Source of the DNA: Marinoscillum pacificum | GTDB lineage: Bacteria; Bacteroidota; Bacteroidia; Cytophagales; Cyclobacteriaceae | Reading direction: 5' to 3' | Assembly: GCF_024714495.1 (NCBI RefSeq) | Contig: NZ_JAMZMJ010000018.1 | Span: 1-64,000, forward strand | DNA length: 64,000 nt | Part shown: piece by piece, positions 49,549 to 57,446 of the stretch | Numbering within the stretch: the first letter of the stretch is position 1 | Layout: each line of letters starts with the position of its first letter | Translations under genes and position numbers: made by a program | The notes under the pieces: generated by a model | Database searches by the model: none | What the model was told of the DNA's origin: nothing | The model's input: only the letters and a program-made list of their open reading frames with translations

Positions 49549-50817
49549 ATGAAAAATCTCAAAAAACTCTCGTTTTTGGGTAGGACGCTTATTGTCTTGA
49601 CTCTATTGGCCACTTTCTCTTGTGAGGAGGCTCTATTGCTAGAGGCTAGTGAACCATCGGCGCCTATGGCTGCCAATTCCACCCAAATAAACATTGCTAA
49701 GCGATGGGCACCAATTCACTACATGGATGTAGATGCTACAGGTACCTATGCGTTAGGTGGTAAATCGGATTACATTTCAGCTATCAATTATGATGGAGAC
49801 TGGAATGCAATTAATAACTGGAATAACACCAATAATTACGCTTTATCTGCGCATGTTTTCTATTCAGTTGTAGAAACCAGTACTCATTACTTCCTCATCT
49901 ATGCGTTTTTCCATCCAAGAGACTGGACGGATAATCCATTCCTATATTCGTTGGATCAACACGAAAATGATTTGGAAGGTGTTTTGTTAACTGTTAAAAA
50001 AGATGGCTCGCAGTACGGTTCATTACTTGGAGCAGTTACGGTAAGTCACTCTGATTTTTATTCTTATGCAGTTTCTGGAAGTGGTTTGTCTAACGGTAGT
50101 CAAGACATTGATGGTAAACTTCAGCTTCAAAATTTCAATGGCCTAATGAGACCTGTTACAGCGCAGGAAGCAAAAGGACATGGGTTGAAGGCATGGCCAC
50201 AAAACGATATCAATGGAGATGGTGTAATCTATTATCCATCGATGACCGGAAATGCTGAAGTGCCTGCAGATAATTACGACACCTATGTGGAATACAAATT
50301 GGTAGATATTTTCGAGGCTGGTGGACTTTGGGATCAGCGATTCAACACCGATTTATTTTTTGATGCGAATGGTGGATTCAAAGGAGATGATTTCAAAACC
50401 GGAGGTGCCAATGCTCCATGGGCGTGGAATGATGGAAATGATGGAATCGTTCAAGGTGGCGAAATGGCAACAGATCCAGCCAAACTTATGGATAACTACT
50501 TCGATGGATTAGGGAATTTCTCACATATCTATACAGACAATGATTATTCCGGCTCAACTGGAGGAGTGGCAACATTCTATCAGCATTGTAGCTATGGGGG
50601 CTATGCCGTAAGCTTAAAGCCGGGTAGTTATACCTTAGGCCAATTACAGTCTTATGGAATTAGCAACGATGATATTTCTTCGTTGATAATAGAAGGAAGT
50701 CATACGGTGACACTTTATCAGCACGACAATTTCGGAGGTACTTCTGTGGTGAAAACATCAAGCACAAGCTGTCTGAATGGATTCAATGATGAGGTTAGCT
50801 CAATAAAAATTCAATAA
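49549..50817 (+). CDS. Lipoprotein with Vps62/NPP1-like N-terminal region and C-terminal beta/gamma-crystallin domain
   Basis: 422 residues; lipobox LLATFSC with Cys25. Residues about 45-330 have conserved-looking AKRWAPIHYMDVDA, a histidine-rich FHPRDWTDN and LDQHENDLEGVLLTV, reminiscent of Vps62-related and necrosis-inducing (NPP1) proteins; no exact family is certain. A calcium-loop-like DINGDGVIYYP sits near residue 224. The last 80 residues form a beta/gamma-crystallin domain of two Greek-key motifs, each starting with TFYQH or TLYQH and ending in NDDISSLII or NDEVSSIKI, the N/D-x-S-S calcium-binding signature. It lies between SusD and the phosphatase, so a surface role in binding or processing the substrate is likely. 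Confidence 0.8.
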   Translation: MKNLKKLSFLGRTLIVLTLLATFSCEEALLLEASEPSAPMAANSTQINIAKRWAPIHYMDVDATGTYALGGKSDYISAINYDGDWNAINNWNNTNNYALSAHVFYSVVETSTHYFLIYAFFHPRDWTDNPFLYSLDQHENDLEGVLLTVKKDGSQYGSLLGAVTVSHSDFYSYAVSGSGLSNGSQDIDGKLQLQNFNGLMRPVTAQEAKGHGLKAWPQNDINGDGVIYYPSMTGNAEVPADNYDTYVEYKLVDIFEAGGLWDQRFNTDLFFDANGGFKGDDFKTGGANAPWAWNDGNDGIVQGGEMATDPAKLMDNYFDGLGNFSHIYTDNDYSGSTGGVATFYQHCSYGGYAVSLKPGSYTLGQLQSYGISNDDISSLIIEGSHTVTLYQHDNFGGTSVVKTSSTSCLNGFNDEVSSIKIQ

Positions 50818-50838
50818 TTCTCTCAATCAATTGCGTTT

Positions 50839-50868
50839 GGAGGTGGTGTCAGTGCCGCCTCCTTTTTT
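50839..50868 (+). terminator. Terminator after the crystallin-domain lipoprotein gene
   Basis: An 8-bp GC-rich stem (50839-50846 with 50855-50862, one G-U pair), 8-base loop, then six T. Confidence 0.85.
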
Positions 50869-50879
50869 AATTTGTTCTT

Positions 50880-52106
50880 ATGAAAAATCATCTTTTTGCG
50901 ATCGTACTCATTGGTTTGACTTTAGCCTGTAGCAAGCCTGAAACGACAGAATTAACATTAATTCGCAAACCTTATCAGCAAAGTGCTTTCGGAGACAGTT
51001 TGACCATCCTTTGGAGAACGGATCAAGGGGAAGATGCTTATGTGAAATACAAGAGCAACGAACATGATTGGAAAACAGTAAAAGGAATCTCACGATCTAC
51101 AAATGTTGGAAATATGGAGCATGAAGTAGTTCTCAAAGATTTGCCTCATAACTCATTATTTACCTACCAGATATTCAATGGAGACCATGAATGGAAGTTC
51201 AAAGATGAATACACTTTTCAATCTCAGAAAACTTCATCTGATTCTGTATTTACCTTTTTTGCCGTTGGCGATATCGGGGAGCCCATCGAAACTGGAGGAA
51301 CTCCAGATTTATTAGCGCATGCCTTGAAGCCCGCGTTGGATCAAATGGATTTTGGTTTACTACTCGGAGATATCATTTATCCGGATGGTAAGAGTGAAGA
51401 TTACGACAAGAATTTGTTTACGCACTTTGATAAAGTATTTCCTTTCATTCCCGTTTACCCGGTTTTAGGAAATCACGATTGGCATGAGCCAGATAGTAAT
51501 TATACACAAGAATGGAAATTGCCAGGCAACGAGCATTGGTATAGTTTCGATTATGCCAATGTGCATTTCACAGCGCTCGATACTAAAAATGGAGAAATGC
51601 ATCTCTATGACGAGCAGTTGGCCTGGTTGGAGAATGATCTTAAATCGGTGTCTGACAAAGATTGGAAGATTGTTTATCTGCATCACAATGGCAATTCGTG
51701 TACTTACAAAGAGGATTATGAAGCAGTTGTTTCCTTGTATCCAATATTTGAAACGTATGATGTGGATTTGGTGCTGAACGGACACGCTCATACTTACGAG
51801 AGACTAAACCCAATGGGTGCGGAAGGTGTTGTTTTGGAATCTGAAATCGGTGACAAAGTGCATTATAACGCGCCAGAAGGATTCATTAGCATCACTGTTG
51901 GTAGTGGAGGAAAACTGAGAGGAGTAGGAAGTGATCCAAAAGTGTATACTCCAGATCCTGAGAATTGTCGCCATGAGAATCTCGTTGCTAATGCTGTGCA
52001 TGATTGGGCCTATCTTCAAGTGGCAATAGAAGGCAAAACTTTGAAAGGGAAAGCCATTGCCACCGAAGATCAATCTGTATTAGATGAGTTTGAGGTGGTT
52101 AAGTAA
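50880..52106 (+). CDS. Purple-acid-phosphatase-like metallophosphoesterase lipoprotein
   Basis: 408 residues; lipobox LIGLTLAC with Cys17. Residues about 25-115 form a fibronectin-like N-terminal domain (SLTILWRTDQGEDAYVKYKS). The metallophosphoesterase core follows with all metal motifs of the purple acid phosphatase group: VGDIGEP, LLGDIIYPDG, VLGNHDWHEPDS, VYLHHNG and LNGHAHTYERL. It probably removes phosphate from extracellular phosphoesters in the periplasm or at the cell surface. It follows the crystallin-domain lipoprotein in the SusCD locus, although a terminator stands between them. Confidence 0.93.
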   Translation: MKNHLFAIVLIGLTLACSKPETTELTLIRKPYQQSAFGDSLTILWRTDQGEDAYVKYKSNEHDWKTVKGISRSTNVGNMEHEVVLKDLPHNSLFTYQIFNGDHEWKFKDEYTFQSQKTSSDSVFTFFAVGDIGEPIETGGTPDLLAHALKPALDQMDFGLLLGDIIYPDGKSEDYDKNLFTHFDKVFPFIPVYPVLGNHDWHEPDSNYTQEWKLPGNEHWYSFDYANVHFTALDTKNGEMHLYDEQLAWLENDLKSVSDKDWKIVYLHHNGNSCTYKEDYEAVVSLYPIFETYDVDLVLNGHAHTYERLNPMGAEGVVLESEIGDKVHYNAPEGFISITVGSGGKLRGVGSDPKVYTPDPENCRHENLVANAVHDWAYLQVAIEGKTLKGKAIATEDQSVLDEFEVVK

Positions 52107-52131
52107 CCCCATTTTTTAGATTACAAAAGAC

Positions 52132-52175
52132 CATCAATTTGGTTAACCCCATCCCTAAAGGGTGCCAAATTGATG
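52132..52175. repeat. Compound hairpin between convergent phosphatase and GDPD-like genes
   Basis: An 11-bp perfect inverted repeat (52132-52142 with 52165-52175) encloses a smaller CCC-TAAA-GGG stem. It fills the 80-base gap between two gene ends and may stop transcription from both sides, though no long T-run follows on the + strand. Confidence 0.7.
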
Positions 52176-52186
52176 TTTATAACAGG

Positions 52187-52945
52187 TTATTGAGCATTTA
52201 AGAACTCACTTAGCCCTTTCAAGTCATCTGTATTAATCAAGTCTACACCAAGTGCTTGCAATTGTTTCCAGGCATTTGGATTGTCGGGAGTAGCCCAAAA
52301 TCTTACCAATTTTCCTTCAGCATGAGTTTGTTCTACCAGAGCCAGAATTGCCTGTTGATCGGACTCAGAAATTTCCTCTTTTCCATTCCATTTAGATACT
52401 TTTCTGAAACTGGTACTAACTACAGGCATCAATTTCGGAGAAATCCCTTTACCCAAATCATCTGGTCGTCCATCTAATGCTGCCCATTTGGCTTCATCTC
52501 TAGTAATCAATCCTATTGGTCGATTTCCAGAAACGAAAATCACCACTCCACCATTCAACAGGTTCTCATAGCTCATTAATACTGACCGGAGTTTCTGGTA
52601 GGTAGGGTCAGCATCACTTTTGAAATCGATCATTAAGTAGACTGGACGATCATACTCGGGGTACACCTTGCCTTTCTCTTCAATGATTTTAGTTAGCGGC
52701 TCTAGATATAGCTTTTGAAGTGTTCTGTCGGATTGTGGGTTTATTGGTTTGTCATGATAGACATAGAGTTCTGCACCAATCAGCCAAACATCCGCTTCTA
52801 CGGAAGTAAACCCATTGTCCAAAGCATCTTGCAGTGGTCTTTCATGCTCATAGTCATTGTGGGCATGCGCATTGGGTAATGGTTTTTGACCAAACGCTGC
52901 AATTTGAAACAGTATTGCCACCTGAAATAGGATCAATTTTTTCAT
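52187..52945 (-). CDS. Exported GDPD/PI-PLC-like phosphodiesterase
   Basis: 252 residues; signal peptide MKKLILFQVAILFQIAAFGQ. The TIM-barrel motifs of the PI-PLC/glycerophosphodiester phosphodiesterase group are visible: NAHAHNDYEHERPLQDALDN, TSVEADVWLIGAELYVYHD (Glu, Asp and His of the active site), IDFKSDADPTY and RFWATPDNPNAWKQLQALGV. It probably cleaves phosphodiesters such as glycerophosphoalcohols in the periplasm. It faces the phosphatase gene, which would release phosphate from its products, supporting a joint role. Confidence 0.88.
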   Translation of the reverse strand: MKKLILFQVAILFQIAAFGQKPLPNAHAHNDYEHERPLQDALDNGFTSVEADVWLIGAELYVYHDKPINPQSDRTLQKLYLEPLTKIIEEKGKVYPEYDRPVYLMIDFKSDADPTYQKLRSVLMSYENLLNGGVVIFVSGNRPIGLITRDEAKWAALDGRPDDLGKGISPKLMPVVSTSFRKVSKWNGKEEISESDQQAILALVEQTHAEGKLVRFWATPDNPNAWKQLQALGVDLINTDDLKGLSEFLNAQ

Positions 52946-53007
52946 AGTGTAAAAATCGTTCTGAAATTGATCATCACTCTGTTTTCGCTGTTAACGAATA
53001 ATTAAAT

Positions 53008-53030
53008 TCAATACTACATATAGGAGATTG
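53008..53030 (+). promoter_or_regulatory. Upstream PadR operator candidate (23-bp repeat, copy 1)
   Basis: First of two nearly identical 23-bp direct repeats (21 of 23 bases equal to 53054-53076). Its core is an imperfect palindrome, ATACTA-N4-TAGGAG, as expected for a dimeric winged-helix regulator. The copies are 46 bases apart and flank the promoter-like TACCTTCG box. Confidence 0.65.
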
Positions 53031-53045
53031 TAACTTTTTTTGGCT

Positions 53046-53053
53046 TACCTTCG
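53046..53053 (+). promoter_or_regulatory. Possible promoter box of the padR operon
   Basis: TACCTTCG differs from TAnnTTTG at one base and ends directly before the second 23-bp repeat. A repressor bound there would cover the transcription start. Confidence 0.45.
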
Positions 53054-53076
53054 TCAATACTACAAATAGGATATTG
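53054..53076 (+). promoter_or_regulatory. Downstream PadR operator candidate (23-bp repeat, copy 2)
   Basis: Second copy, with core ATACTA-N4-TAGGAT, ending 5 bases before the padR ATG. Position over the expected start point suits autorepression. Confidence 0.65.
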
Positions 53077-53081
53077 AGAAA

Positions 53082-53420
53082 ATGAAGAAGTTCCAACTCG
53101 GAGAATTTGAAGAAATAGTCTTGCTGACGGTGGGAGTGCTCTATGATGAGGCTTACGGAGTTGCTATTAAGGACGAAATAGAAAAGCGACTCGAGCGTAA
53201 GGTGAGTGTAGGTGCATTGCAGTCAGCTCTCCGAAGAATGGAAAAGAAAGGTTTTCTGGATAGTCGAGAAGGTGACCCTACCGAGCAACGAGGAGGGAAG
53301 CCTAAGCGATTTTTTAGAATCACCGCATTTGGAAAGAAAGCATTGGAATACTCCAAAGATGTACGTACGGATCTTTGGAATGCTATTCCTGATGTGGCTT
53401 TAGATATGAAAATCGTATGA
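53082..53420 (+). CDS. PadR-family transcriptional regulator
   Basis: 112 residues with the PadR winged helix: LGEFEEIVLLTVGVLYDEAY, KRLERKVSVGALQSALRRME, then the wing GDPTEQRGGKPKRFFRITAF and a short C-terminal helix. It probably represses its own operon through the two 23-bp repeats just upstream. It overlaps the permease gene by four bases, a pairing repeatedly seen in Cytophagales-type genomes. Confidence 0.93.
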   Translation: MKKFQLGEFEEIVLLTVGVLYDEAYGVAIKDEIEKRLERKVSVGALQSALRRMEKKGFLDSREGDPTEQRGGKPKRFFRITAFGKKALEYSKDVRTDLWNAIPDVALDMKIV

Positions 53421-56044
53421 TCAAGCGATTTGCAGATCGGCTGCTCAAGTGGTATTGTCACCCGGATTATTACTCAGACATCTCGGGTGATCTGGAAGAA
53501 ATTTATCTCAGGAATTTGGATGATGAAATCAGTTATGCTGGTTGGAGGCATTTTATTCAGGTGATACTTCTCTTCAGGCCTTCATTACTCAAAGATTTTG
53601 GACAAGACTCAATTTTAAAGGACACTGGAATGTTAAAAAACTATTTTAAAATAAGTGTGCGCAATCTCATGCGCCACAAAACATACACGGCGATCAACGT
53701 GATCGGATTGGCTGTAGGTTTAGCGGCTTTTTTGCTAATCAATCAATACGTTACTTATGAGCGGAGTTATGATAGCCATCATAGAGATGCTGATCAGATC
53801 TATCGATTAACAACTGATATGATAGTTGATGGAGTGTTAGGAACAAGAGATGCTATGTCATACAATCCGTCTGGAAAAGTATTGACAGAGGGTTTTGAGG
53901 AGATACAAGAATATACGCTTACCTACAACAATGGGGGACTAAATACCCGAAAAGACGAAGAGCTAGTTCGTGAGACTGAGGTCAAAATGGTGGATGAGCA
54001 TTTCGTTGACTTCTTTGGTTTTGATGTGTTGGCAGGTCATTCTGAAACCATGCTGAAAGACCCATTTTCATTGGTGCTGACAAAGGAAAAGGCTAAGTTC
54101 TATTTTGGAGACGAAGATCCCATTGGTAAAACCATTCATGTTTTTTCTGGCTTTGATAGACCGTTCAAAGTGACAGGAATCATCGATGAAATTCCTCGAA
54201 ATACGCATTACAAGTTTACTGTGTTGATGTCCATTTCATCTATTCAGGATCGGTTGGATGCTGAAGGTTGGAGAGCATTCAATTACTATACGTATCTGCG
54301 TTTGAAGCCAGGAACGAATGTTGCCGATTTGCAGGAACGAATGATTCCAGTCAAGGAAACACATTTGGGTAAGAACCCACTTTTTTTTAATCTACAACCA
54401 ATTCAGGAGATCCATCTAAAGTCAGAAATGACCTATGAACCGGAGACTCCTGGAAGTGCCAAATCAGTGAACTTTCTTGAGATCATATCTATATTCATTT
54501 TGGCCATAGCCTGGGTAAACTATGTGAACTTATCTACAGCGAAAGCGGTAGATCGGGCCAAGGAAGTTGGTCTGAGAAAAGTGATTGGTGCCAGAAAAGT
54601 ACAGATCAGAGGTCAATTCTTATTAGAGTCCTTCCTGATCAATTTTATGGGAGCGTTGCTAGCTTTGATTGCTGCAGAATTGGCTGTTCCGTTTTTCAAT
54701 CAGCTAATTGGCGAAGAAATATTAGGGAATCTAATATTGAATCATTCGTTTCTGATCAAGCTTGGGATTTTCGCTCTGATTGGTACTTTGGTTTCAGGAT
54801 TTTATCCAGCCTTATTCCTATCAAACTTCGGTATCGTTACGGTACTGAAAGGCAAATTCAGAACTTCAAAAAATGGCATCTTCTTACGGAAGGCTTTGGT
54901 TGTCGGTCAGTTTGCAGCATCACTAATACTAATTGCAGGGACCTTTATCGTCATTCAGCAGGTAGATTACATGAGAACTGCCGATATCGGAATGAATACT
55001 GAACAGGTTGTAGGCTTTAGAAATCCGCGTTTCGGAAATGTGAGTTTTGAAGTGGTGCAAGATCGATTGAAATCTTTTCATAATCAGTTAAGATCCAACC
55101 CAAACATCCTGGGAATTGCCACAACGAATAGTTTACCCGGAGGCAAAAGCAATGAAATTGGATCCACTAGTGGCGATTCGAGAATTGTTGGATTGACAGA
55201 GCCTGTTCAATCAACAACCTATATTCATAATGTAGATGATGCATATTTCAGCTTGCTAGATATTGAAATATTGGAAGGTAGAAATTTCAACGCCAAAATG
55301 GCTTCTGACTCTAGTGCTGTCATATTGAACGAGACTTTTGTGAAACGTGCAGGGTTGAAGTTAGGAGACGAAATTATTAATCAGAAGCTCATGTTTGGTG
55401 ATGATCCAGAGAATGAAAAATATACCATTATAGGTGTCATAAAAGATGCGAATAGAAGCAGTCTCCAAATGGGTGTAGAGCCTACAGCGTATTTCTTTCA
55501 ACCTTTTCTTAGTAGGTCAATGGTCAAACTTTCCGGGAATAACGTTAGGGAAACGGTAGCATTTGTAGAGAACACATGGAAAGAATTCTTTCCAAATTCG
55601 GCTTTGGATTATGCTTTCCTGGATGATCGATTTGATCAATTGTATGCCAATGATAAGCGATTTGGAGCCGTGTTCGGCGCTTTTTCAGGATTTGCGCTGT
55701 TGGTGGCTATCTTAGGTTTGTTTGGGTTAAGTTCTTTTATGGCATCACAGCGAACCAAGGAAGTAGGAGTCAGAAAAGTACTGGGAGCTTCTATTCCCCA
55801 CATTGTTTCTATCTTCTACAAAGAGTTTTTGATTCTAATTGGAGTAGCTGCCTTGATAGGTTTGCCAACAGTCTTCTTCACCATGAGCGGATGGTTATCC
55901 AACTATGCCTATCGCATAGATTTCCCATGGATCGTTCTTGTGCTGGCTATAGTAGTGTTACTTGTCTCTGCCTTTTTAACAGTCGGATATCAAGTATGGC
56001 GAGTGGCTGTACTGAACCCAGCAAAGACTCTGAAATACGAATAA
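53417..56044 (+). CDS. MacB/FtsX-type ABC permease with N-terminal prefix domain
   Basis: 875 residues. Residues 1-75 (MIKRFADRLLKWYCHPDYYS, DISGDLEEIYLRNL) form the permease prefix domain that occurs next to PadR regulators. Then a membrane segment (about 92-112), a MacB-like periplasmic domain, an FtsX core (about 352-470) with KEVGLRKVIGARKVQIRGQF, a second periplasmic domain, and a second FtsX core (about 745-870) with KEVGVRKVLGAS. No ATPase gene is nearby, so it must borrow one or work alone. Export of peptides or antimicrobials and envelope stress are typical roles for relatives. Confidence 0.92.
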   Translation: MIKRFADRLLKWYCHPDYYSDISGDLEEIYLRNLDDEISYAGWRHFIQVILLFRPSLLKDFGQDSILKDTGMLKNYFKISVRNLMRHKTYTAINVIGLAVGLAAFLLINQYVTYERSYDSHHRDADQIYRLTTDMIVDGVLGTRDAMSYNPSGKVLTEGFEEIQEYTLTYNNGGLNTRKDEELVRETEVKMVDEHFVDFFGFDVLAGHSETMLKDPFSLVLTKEKAKFYFGDEDPIGKTIHVFSGFDRPFKVTGIIDEIPRNTHYKFTVLMSISSIQDRLDAEGWRAFNYYTYLRLKPGTNVADLQERMIPVKETHLGKNPLFFNLQPIQEIHLKSEMTYEPETPGSAKSVNFLEIISIFILAIAWVNYVNLSTAKAVDRAKEVGLRKVIGARKVQIRGQFLLESFLINFMGALLALIAAELAVPFFNQLIGEEILGNLILNHSFLIKLGIFALIGTLVSGFYPALFLSNFGIVTVLKGKFRTSKNGIFLRKALVVGQFAASLILIAGTFIVIQQVDYMRTADIGMNTEQVVGFRNPRFGNVSFEVVQDRLKSFHNQLRSNPNILGIATTNSLPGGKSNEIGSTSGDSRIVGLTEPVQSTTYIHNVDDAYFSLLDIEILEGRNFNAKMASDSSAVILNETFVKRAGLKLGDEIINQKLMFGDDPENEKYTIIGVIKDANRSSLQMGVEPTAYFFQPFLSRSMVKLSGNNVRETVAFVENTWKEFFPNSALDYAFLDDRFDQLYANDKRFGAVFGAFSGFALLVAILGLFGLSSFMASQRTKEVGVRKVLGASIPHIVSIFYKEFLILIGVAALIGLPTVFFTMSGWLSNYAYRIDFPWIVLVLAIVVLLVSAFLTVGYQVWRVAVLNPAKTLKYE

Positions 56045-56047
56045 ATT

Positions 56048-57259
56048 TTATGCTTGCTGCAATTCTGGGTTTGCTTCTGCAATGTTCCCGAATCTGCTAA
56101 TAAGTAAAAGGACTAATGAAATTGATGTACATACCAGCATGGCAATAGCCATGGTTGGTGTGTCATCACCATGAAGAAAACTCACAAGTCCTGAAGTCAA
56201 AACTCCAGCTATCATCTGAATACTGCCCATCAAAGCTGCACTTCGTCCAGCTTCTTTAATGAATGGACGTAATGCCAATGCTTGTGTGTTTGGGTTCAGA
56301 ATACCCAGCATAAACAAGTAAAGGAATGTGCTGATGAGCGTAAGAGTAATTCCTGCCATGTGGAAATAACTGAATGCCATCAACGCAATAGCAACGCCAA
56401 GTTGTGTCCATAGAGATCGGAGTGAGGCAGATAATTCACTATGTCTCATTAGGATCAAGCGATTCACCTGACTGCCAAGTATAAATCCGGATGCGTTGAA
56501 TGCGAAAGCCCACCCATATTGTGTGTCTGTGAGGCCAAGGCGCTCCATAAATTCAGATGGTGATGCTGTGAGGTATGCGAAAAGTCCAGCATAAGCAAAA
56601 CTCCCTGCTACTGCATACAAAATGAAGCTTTTGTGACGAAGTACCTTGTGGTATTCAGACCAGATACTTTTTGGTTTGAGAGAAATGCTGTTGTCTGGAC
56701 CTTTGGTTTCTGGCAACACGAATATGATTAATAGAAGATTGGCTATCGCAATCAGTACCATGGTTCCAAATAACCATCTCCAACCTAGCCAGCTATTGAC
56801 AAATCCACCAATAGTAGGAGCGATGATTGGCGCAACGCCCATTACCAACACTAATTGTGAAAAGGTTTTAGCAATTTCATTTCCAGAAAAGACGTCTCGA
56901 ACTACTGCCCGGCTGATGACCATTCCTGAACATCCACCTAAGGCCATTAAAAACCTCATGGTGACAAGAGAATCAAGAGATGGTGCAAATGCACACCCGA
57001 GGCTGGCTAATATGTAGATGATGTATCCAGCGATAAGCGGTTTTTTTCGCCCAAATCGATCGATCAGAATGCCGTAGAACATTTGACCAATGAAAAGTCC
57101 AGCAAAGAAACTGGTTAATGAATATCCCACTTTTGCTGTGTCAGTTCCTAGATCTGTCGCCATGCTTTGAAATGCTGGTAAGTACATATCTATGGAGAAT
57201 GGGCCCAGAGCCATAATCGAACCTAAAACAAAAAGAAGTGGTGTTTTTTTAATTTGCAT
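56048..57259 (-). CDS. Bcr/CflA-type multidrug efflux transporter (MFS)
   Basis: 403 residues with 12 predicted membrane helices. PFSIDMYLPAFQSMATDLGT, then MFYGILIDRFGRKKPLIAGY (the MFS A motif) and MALGGCSGMVISRAVVRDVF match the drug-proton antiporter group DHA1, Bcr/CflA subfamily. It likely exports small toxic compounds. Three bases separate its stop from that of the permease gene. A TACCTTTG box upstream is its likely promoter. Confidence 0.93.
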   Translation of the reverse strand: MQIKKTPLLFVLGSIMALGPFSIDMYLPAFQSMATDLGTDTAKVGYSLTSFFAGLFIGQMFYGILIDRFGRKKPLIAGYIIYILASLGCAFAPSLDSLVTMRFLMALGGCSGMVISRAVVRDVFSGNEIAKTFSQLVLVMGVAPIIAPTIGGFVNSWLGWRWLFGTMVLIAIANLLLIIFVLPETKGPDNSISLKPKSIWSEYHKVLRHKSFILYAVAGSFAYAGLFAYLTASPSEFMERLGLTDTQYGWAFAFNASGFILGSQVNRLILMRHSELSASLRSLWTQLGVAIALMAFSYFHMAGITLTLISTFLYLFMLGILNPNTQALALRPFIKEAGRSAALMGSIQMIAGVLTSGLVSFLHGDDTPTMAIAMLVCTSISLVLLLISRFGNIAEANPELQQA

Positions 57260-57320
57260 AAATGCTATTGATCTCTCAACTAATTAAAGATCATCTGTGG
57301 GAAAGTTGTATTGGGTAAGG

Positions 57321-57328
57321 CAAAGGTA
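57321..57328 (-). promoter_or_regulatory. TAnnTTTG promoter box of the MFS gene
   Basis: TACCTTTG on the - strand, about 60 bases before the start codon. No clear TTG at the expected distance. Confidence 0.5.
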
Positions 57329-57446
57329 CAAATTGGGGAATCCTTACCGTGTTAAGTATCAGTAAACAAGAATAATGAAGGTGTGGTTCGAGAATATTCA
57401 GCTTTTTATCATTTATCTTTAATTGCACTCAAACCTTATATTCATT

